This document shows, one piece after another, positions 60,032-64,000 of a stretch of DNA of 64,000 nt. The notes under the pieces are model-generated. The model was not told the DNA's origin, did no database searches, and worked only from the letters and a program-made list of their open reading frames with translations. The position numbers and the translations under genes are program-made. Each line of letters begins with the position of its first letter. Positions within the stretch are counted from its first letter, which is position 1. The stretch covers positions 1 through 64,000 of the forward strand of contig CAKUAR010000001.1 of the NCBI GenBank assembly GCA_934636465.1. Direction: 5' to 3'. Source of the stretch: an uncultured Muribaculaceae bacterium. Its GTDB lineage: Bacteria > Bacteroidota > Bacteroidia > Bacteroidales > Muribaculaceae.

Positions 60032-61489
60032 ATGCTGTTTAACTCACTGCAATTTTTGGTGTTTTTGCCACTGGTGTTTGTGCTATACTGGTTTGTGTTC
60101 AGGCGGCTCAAATGGCAGAACGCATTTGTGGTGGTGGCAAGCTATGTGTTTTACGGCTGGTGGAACTGGCACTTTTTGCTGCTGATTTTCATCACATCGC
60201 TGTGCAGCTATGCCAGTGGGCTGCTGATTGACCGCGCTGCGGCTGGCAGCGTGAGGGCTAAAGCCGTGGTGGCGGCAAACTTGGTGATAAACCTGGGAAT
60301 ACTTGGGCTGTTTAAATACTATAACTTTTTTGCCGAGAGCTTCAGTTGCTTGCTGATGGCTTTGGGCATGCACGCAGATTTGCCCACACTGAGGTTGATA
60401 TTGCCGGTGGGCATAAGTTTCTACACATTTCAGGCGTTGAGCTACACAATCGACGTGTATCGCCGCCGATTGCCAGCCACGCGCGACGCAGTGGCGTTTT
60501 TTGCTTACATAAGTTTTTTTCCGCAGCTTGTGGCCGGCCCCATAGAGCGAGCCACCCAGTTGCTGCCGCAAATGCAGCGGCAGCGCACTTTCGGCTACGA
60601 GGCTGCCACCGACGGCATGAGGCAAATGCTGTGTGGATTTTTCAAGAAAATGGTGGTGGCCGATAATTGTGCCCTGGTGGCAAATGACGTTTGGGCAGAT
60701 TGCGCCAACCAGAGCAGTGCAGCCCTTGCTGTGGGCGCGCTGATGTTCACGCTGCAGATTTATTGCGACTTCTCGGGTTACAGCGACATAGCCATAGGCA
60801 CGGCCAGGCTGTTTGGCATAAACTTGAGCTGCAACTTTGATTTCCCATACTTTGCGCGCAACGTGTCGGAGTTTTGGCGCAAATGGCACATATCGCTCAT
60901 GTCGTGGTTGACTGACTACATCTACATTCCGCTTGGCGGCAACCGCGTGAGCCGGCTTAAAAACGTGCGTAACGTGGGTGTGGTGTTTCTGGTGAGTGGG
61001 CTGTGGCATGGCGCGAACTGGACTTTTGTGGCTTGGGGTGTGTATCATGCCATGCTCTTCATTCCGCTCCGACTAATGGGGGTTAAAGGCCGCTTTGACC
61101 AGCCTGTGGCTGCCGGAAAGGTGCTGCCGAACGTAAAGGAGCTGTGCCAAATGCTGCTGACGTTTACGCTCGTGGTTGTGGGCTGGATATTGTTTCGCAG
61201 CGACAGCATGGCACAAGCAGCGGCATATATGCATGGAATGGTTGCGCCTTGCAGCGTGGGTGAGGCATTGGCGGCCTTGCGCATGGCGAAAAAGCCATTG
61301 GCATTTGGTGCGGTCATGATGCTTGCGGAGTGGCTGCAACGCACAAAGCAACATGCCTTGCAGATAGACGGCAACTGGTGCGTGCTGCTGCGTATGCGCA
61401 GCGTGCGCTGGGCTTTGTATGTGCTGATAGGCGCTGCCACGGTGTGGTTTCAAGGTGCGCAACAGTCGTTTATTTATTTCCAATTTTGA
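60032..61489 (+). CDS. MBOAT-family membrane O-acyltransferase (AlgI/DltB-like)
   Basis: 485-aa polytopic protein with about ten hydrophobic segments. Family motifs: MLFNSLQFLVFLPLVF at the start, ILPVGISFYTFQALSYTIDVYR, FPQLVAGPIERATQLLPQ, and the catalytic histidine in GLWHGANWTFVAWGVYH (about residue 325). AlgI-type enzymes move acetyl groups across the inner membrane for polysaccharide O-acetylation. It is followed by a gene for an SGNH-like partner, the usual two-protein arrangement. A good AAAAAAGGAG precedes the ATG. Confidence 0.93.
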   Translation: MLFNSLQFLVFLPLVFVLYWFVFRRLKWQNAFVVVASYVFYGWWNWHFLLLIFITSLCSYASGLLIDRAAAGSVRAKAVVAANLVINLGILGLFKYYNFFAESFSCLLMALGMHADLPTLRLILPVGISFYTFQALSYTIDVYRRRLPATRDAVAFFAYISFFPQLVAGPIERATQLLPQMQRQRTFGYEAATDGMRQMLCGFFKKMVVADNCALVANDVWADCANQSSAALAVGALMFTLQIYCDFSGYSDIAIGTARLFGINLSCNFDFPYFARNVSEFWRKWHISLMSWLTDYIYIPLGGNRVSRLKNVRNVGVVFLVSGLWHGANWTFVAWGVYHAMLFIPLRLMGVKGRFDQPVAAGKVLPNVKELCQMLLTFTLVVVGWILFRSDSMAQAAAYMHGMVAPCSVGEALAALRMAKKPLAFGAVMMLAEWLQRTKQHALQIDGNWCVLLRMRSVRWALYVLIGAATVWFQGAQQSFIYFQF

Positions 61490-61492
61490 TGT

Positions 61493-61987
61493 GTGCAAAA
61501 GAGCGTGAAAAGGTTTTTGAAATATTCGTTGGAAGTGGCGCTGCTGATTCTTGTGGCACTGGCAGCCATGGAAGCCGCCGTGAGAGCTGTGCCCAATGCC
61601 TACAAAAGTAAAAACAAGGCAATGGAACGACACAGCTGCAGTGTGGAAACGCTTGTGTTGGGCAACTCGCACGGCTATTACGACATAATGCCAAGCGGCC
61701 TTGGCAGTAACTGTTACAACCTGGCGATGGTGTCGCAAACGCTGGAATATGATTACTTGCTGCTGACGAAATATGACTTTAGCCACCTGAAACGCGTGGT
61801 GCTCGTGGTGGATAACTCCAACTGTTTTGACATGCCGCTTGACAAGTCGCAAGAGTGGTATCGCTGCACATTCTATCGTCTGTATATGGGCTGTGGGCGA
61901 CATGGGTTGCTATCGAAATATGGCTTTGAGTTGAGCAACGTGCCGGCGGCACGCAAAAAAGTGGAGCGATATGCTGACACCGGCTGA
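61493..61987 (+). CDS. SGNH-like acyltransferase partner, N-terminal part (gene split by in-frame TGA)
   Basis: 164 codons from a GTG start 4 nt after the MBOAT stop, ending at TGA 61985-61987. A single N-terminal membrane anchor (YSLEVALLILVALAAMEAAV) is followed by VETLVLGNSHGYYDIMPSGL, the Ser-containing block I of SGNH/AlgJ-type proteins (GNSH). The reading frame then continues without interruption past the TGA into the next ORF, which carries block V. Together they would make a protein of about 315 aa. So the gene is either a nonsense-interrupted pseudogene, a two-subunit protein made by termination-reinitiation, or read through. Confidence 0.7.
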   Translation: MQKSVKRFLKYSLEVALLILVALAAMEAAVRAVPNAYKSKNKAMERHSCSVETLVLGNSHGYYDIMPSGLGSNCYNLAMVSQTLEYDYLLLTKYDFSHLKRVVLVVDNSNCFDMPLDKSQEWYRCTFYRLYMGCGRHGLLSKYGFELSNVPAARKKVERYADTG

Positions 61988-61990
61988 GTG

Positions 61991-62440
61991 ATGGCCGACA
62001 GCCTTGGCTGGGGTGAAGACTACGACACTAAAGAGGCTGACAATCCGCGCCTAAGCATCGAATACTCAAAAGATAGGGCGGAAAAGCACCGCTTGCGCTC
62101 ATATAGCGATTATGCCGAAAACAAGGCGTGGCTGCTACGCTTAACCCAATGGTGCAAGGCACGCGGTGTGGAGCTTGACATAGTGTCGGCACCGGTGTGG
62201 AAAACCTACCGCGAAGACATTTCACCGAGGCAAAAGACCCTGCTTGCTGATGCAGTGAGGGAAGCACTTGGGTGCGGAGCCAGCGCATGGCTTGACTACA
62301 CGGCCGACACGCAGTTTGGGGCAGCGGATTTTTACGACTGTGACCACTTGTCGCATGCCGGTGCCGATAAATTCACAAAAATATTGAAACTTGCGCTCGA
62401 CGCTCAGAGCAAGCACTGCAAGAGCGACACGTCGCGATAG
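61991..62440 (+). CDS. SGNH-like acyltransferase partner, C-terminal part (same frame, after in-frame TGA)
   Basis: 149 codons from ATG 61991, or 150 from GTG 61988 immediately after the TGA (TGAGTGATG). It carries DFYDCDHLSHAGADKFTKIL, the Asp-x-x-His block V that completes an SGNH catalytic triad whose Ser lies in the preceding ORF. No signal or anchor of its own. Its end overlaps the convergent acetyltransferase gene by 37 bp. If translated separately, it would lack the nucleophile. Confidence 0.65.
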   Translation: MADSLGWGEDYDTKEADNPRLSIEYSKDRAEKHRLRSYSDYAENKAWLLRLTQWCKARGVELDIVSAPVWKTYREDISPRQKTLLADAVREALGCGASAWLDYTADTQFGAADFYDCDHLSHAGADKFTKILKLALDAQSKHCKSDTSR

Positions 62441-62937
62441 GTTTTGCCTTGCTTTATCCACTCTTTGAGCAGTCCTGATTCAAAAAAGCCTTCGTTGAAA
62501 AACAAGTGCAGGCAGTTGGCGTTGTCGCTTGGTATCATCACATAGAGTTGCTTGATGCCTATGTGCTGCGACGCAAATTGCTTTATAAGCCTCACGGCAT
62601 GGTGGCCGTAGCCCTTGCCGCGATAGTCGCTGTCGATGAGCATGCCAAGCTCGGCGCGGTTGTGAAACGGATTGAAATTGAGGAAATCAACGGTGCCTAT
62701 AGAAATGTCGGGCTGCGACGCAAGCGTCATGACAAGGCGCAGTTGCCGAGAGGCATAAATGTCGCCAGTGTAATTTTCAAGATATTCCCACACCATTTGC
62801 CTGGAGTAGGGGGCTTGAGTGTTGCTCACAGTCCATATTTCCGGGTCATTTTCCCATTTGAGAATTTGGTCGATGTCGGAGGGCTCGAGCGCGCGCAGCG
62901 CCACTATGCCGTCGGAGAGCAGGTGCTTTGTAGTCAT
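62404..62937 (-). CDS. GNAT-family N-acetyltransferase
   Basis: 177-aa acetyltransferase of the RimJ/RimL/SpeG-like class. VALRALEPSDIDQILKWEND begins the fold, and the acetyl-CoA loop is in YRGKGYGHHAVRLIKQFA (Q/RxxGxG/A form). NANCLHLFFNEGFFESGLLKE gives the final motif. The substrate (amino sugar, polyamine or protein) is unknown. Its neighbours are surface-sugar genes, so sugar N-acetylation is plausible. It overlaps the upstream glycosyltransferase gene by 4 nt (ATGA) and the convergent SGNH-like gene by 37 nt. Confidence 0.9.
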   Translation of the reverse strand: MTTKHLLSDGIVALRALEPSDIDQILKWENDPEIWTVSNTQAPYSRQMVWEYLENYTGDIYASRQLRLVMTLASQPDISIGTVDFLNFNPFHNRAELGMLIDSDYRGKGYGHHAVRLIKQFASQHIGIKQLYVMIPSDNANCLHLFFNEGFFESGLLKEWIKQGKTYRDVSLLQCLL

Positions 62938-64000
62938 TGTATCTGCATTTTAGGGGAAATGATAATGCCGTTTTGGGCAGAAAATATGGCAAACTCAATG
63001 CCTGGGCGCGCGTAATGGGCTATCAGCTCCACAATCTCGCCATAGGAGTGATAAGCGTTGTCGATGAGCACTCGCGCCTTGCCTGTGGCAGGAATGTCGC
63101 AAGTGTAGGTGCTTATTTCGGCACTATGGGCTGTGGCGGCGGCGTTGGCACTAAGAATGACCCAGGGCAGCGCAGTGTCGGTGCGCGACACGGTGGTGCG
63201 CGCATGGCGTTTGCGACCAGCCAAGGCCATGCCCTCGCGCGCCAGCACTCCGGCCTTGATAAACGGATATGCTATGGCGCGGAAGCGCGGGAAATGCTTG
63301 CGGTAGAAGATGAGCATTGCATCGTAGAACGCATGCACATAGCGCATGGAGTCTTTTTTAGTGCTTTCACCCTTGTAGTGAATCATGTTCACAGGCAGAT
63401 ACCAGTTGTCGAAGCCGGCTTGCACTATGCGGTAAGACAGGTCAATGTCTTCGCCATACATGAAGAAATCTTCGTCGAAGCCACCAATGTGCTGCAACAA
63501 ATCTGTGCGGCAAAACATGTAAGCTCCCGACAGAATGTCAACCTTGCTCGCCTCAAACTCTGGCAAGAACCGCAGATTATATTTGGCAAACAGGCGAGAG
63601 TGGGGAAACAGCGCCGACAGACCGAAGATTTTGCAAAACGATACCCACGGAGTGGGGAACGCGCGTTTCGACTCCGGCAGAAACACGCCGTTGCCGTCGG
63701 TCATGTGAAGCCCTATGGCTCCGCACTTGGCGTGCTGCTGGAGCCACTGCACACACTGCGACAGGCATTTGTGCGTGATTATGGTGTCGGGGTTCAGAAT
63801 CAGTGTAAACTTGCCATGAGCCTGCATTATGGCTTGATTGTTGGCTCTGCCGAAGCCGACATTCTCGTGATTCTCAATGAAAATCACATCGGGGAAGCGT
63901 TGCTTGAGAAACTCCACCGAACCGTCGCCGGAATTGTTGTCAACCACGAAAATCTCGCCCTCAAGGCCGCGCAGGGCTTCGATGGCTGACAATAGTGTCT
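62934..64000 (-). CDS. family 2 glycosyltransferase (5' end beyond the window)
   Basis: At least 354 codons, open to the right edge of the window; the true start is outside. GT2 motifs: EIFVVDNNSGDGSVEFLKQR, ENVGFGRANNQAIM, TLILNPDTII (the DxD-like metal site as NPD), and GGFDEDFFMYGEDIDLSYR. This is the rhamnosyltransferase-like GT2 group. The last 80 residues include a segment with no known family. It runs into the GNAT gene with a 4-nt overlap. Likely part of a surface-polysaccharide cluster with the MBOAT pair. Confidence 0.9.
   Translation of the reverse strand, partial: TLLSAIEALRGLEGEIFVVDNNSGDGSVEFLKQRFPDVIFIENHENVGFGRANNQAIMQAHGKFTLILNPDTIITHKCLSQCVQWLQQHAKCGAIGLHMTDGNGVFLPESKRAFPTPWVSFCKIFGLSALFPHSRLFAKYNLRFLPEFEASKVDILSGAYMFCRTDLLQHIGGFDEDFFMYGEDIDLSYRIVQAGFDNWYLPVNMIHYKGESTKKDSMRYVHAFYDAMLIFYRKHFPRFRAIAYPFIKAGVLAREGMALAGRKRHARTTVSRTDTALPWVILSANAAATAHSAEISTYTCDIPATGKARVLIDNAYHSYGEIVELIAHYARPGIEFAIFSAQNGIIISPKMQIQ

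Noticed and set aside
61985..61987. TGA read as selenocysteine
   Set aside because: No SECIS-like hairpin is evident right after the codon and the position is not at a catalytic residue; nonsense or re-initiation is simpler.
62945..62958. A third copy of the TTTTAGGGAAATT leader motif
   Set aside because: The sequence has four G residues and a different end (TTTTAGGGGAAATG) and lies over the end of the glycosyltransferase gene, not in a leader.
62937..63989. Long plus-strand open frame opposite the GT2 gene
   Set aside because: Antisense of a well-supported glycosyltransferase with all motifs on the minus strand.

Overview
The window reads as chromosomal DNA of a gut-type member of the Bacteroidales (Bacteroidota). 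Evidence: a SusC/SusD outer-membrane uptake locus, a protein with a C-terminal type IX secretion sorting domain, a SusCD-associated zinc metallohydrolase and DUF4302 lipoprotein, the order HU - mS38/bS22-like mini ribosomal protein - RNase G, and many intergenic copies of the Bacteroidota promoter element TAnnTTTG, several with TTG/TTTG 18-20 bp upstream. Shine-Dalgarno-like sequences are rare. A genus cannot be fixed from sequence alone.

Layout. 1-70: right end of an IS3-family insertion sequence. 152-2351: RNase G, a 30-aa ribosomal protein and HU (minus). 2712-9146: a plus-strand run of housekeeping genes (HAD phosphatase, two paralogous lipoproteins plus a membrane protein, MIP18/SufT-type Fe-S protein, LpxH-like hydrolase, IspD, RecG). 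9416-11848: M23/LysM peptidase and SerB. 11916-15658: RmuC, two small proteins, FabG and a TetR regulator. 15859-19165: pyrB-pyrI-flavin reductase-glyA on the minus strand, preceded by what looks like a translation-coupled attenuator with its own 36-codon leader ORF. 19651-22748: penicillin-binding protein 1A and a D-Ala-D-Ala dipeptidase.

22801-29036 is the clearest accessory block: a four-gene, visibly AT-richer Wadjet/Mks-type SMC anti-plasmid operon (jetA-jetB-jetC-jetD) lodged between ddpX and priA. Beyond priA and a glycosyltransferase lies a second defence relic (32843-34309): an intact D12-class adenine methyltransferase followed by a short hybrid gene that starts as a methyltransferase but ends as something else. 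Initiator tRNA-Met, a metallophosphatase, class I fumarase, RluA, a muramidase, PepD, a Skp/OmpH lipoprotein, HflX and a GH20 hexosaminidase follow.

45716-53696 is one uptake operon (SusC, SusD, zinc metallohydrolase, DUF4302). 53708-57295 carries a family of three-hairpin composite palindromes: one inverted pair flanking a GT-rich filler and another inverted pair flanking a Y1/HUH RAYT-like transposase, with a T9SS cargo gene between the pairs. The window ends with thrC and an aspartokinase reduced to its catalytic domain, a surface-polysaccharide O-acylation pair (MBOAT plus an SGNH-like partner split by an in-frame TGA), a GNAT acetyltransferase and a glycosyltransferase cut by the window edge.

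Most interesting: the pyr leader attenuator, the RAYT/palindrome system, the Wadjet operon with a short JetD, the TGA-split acyltransferase partner, and a 13-nt motif shared by the long leaders of the SusCD operon and the T9SS protein gene.
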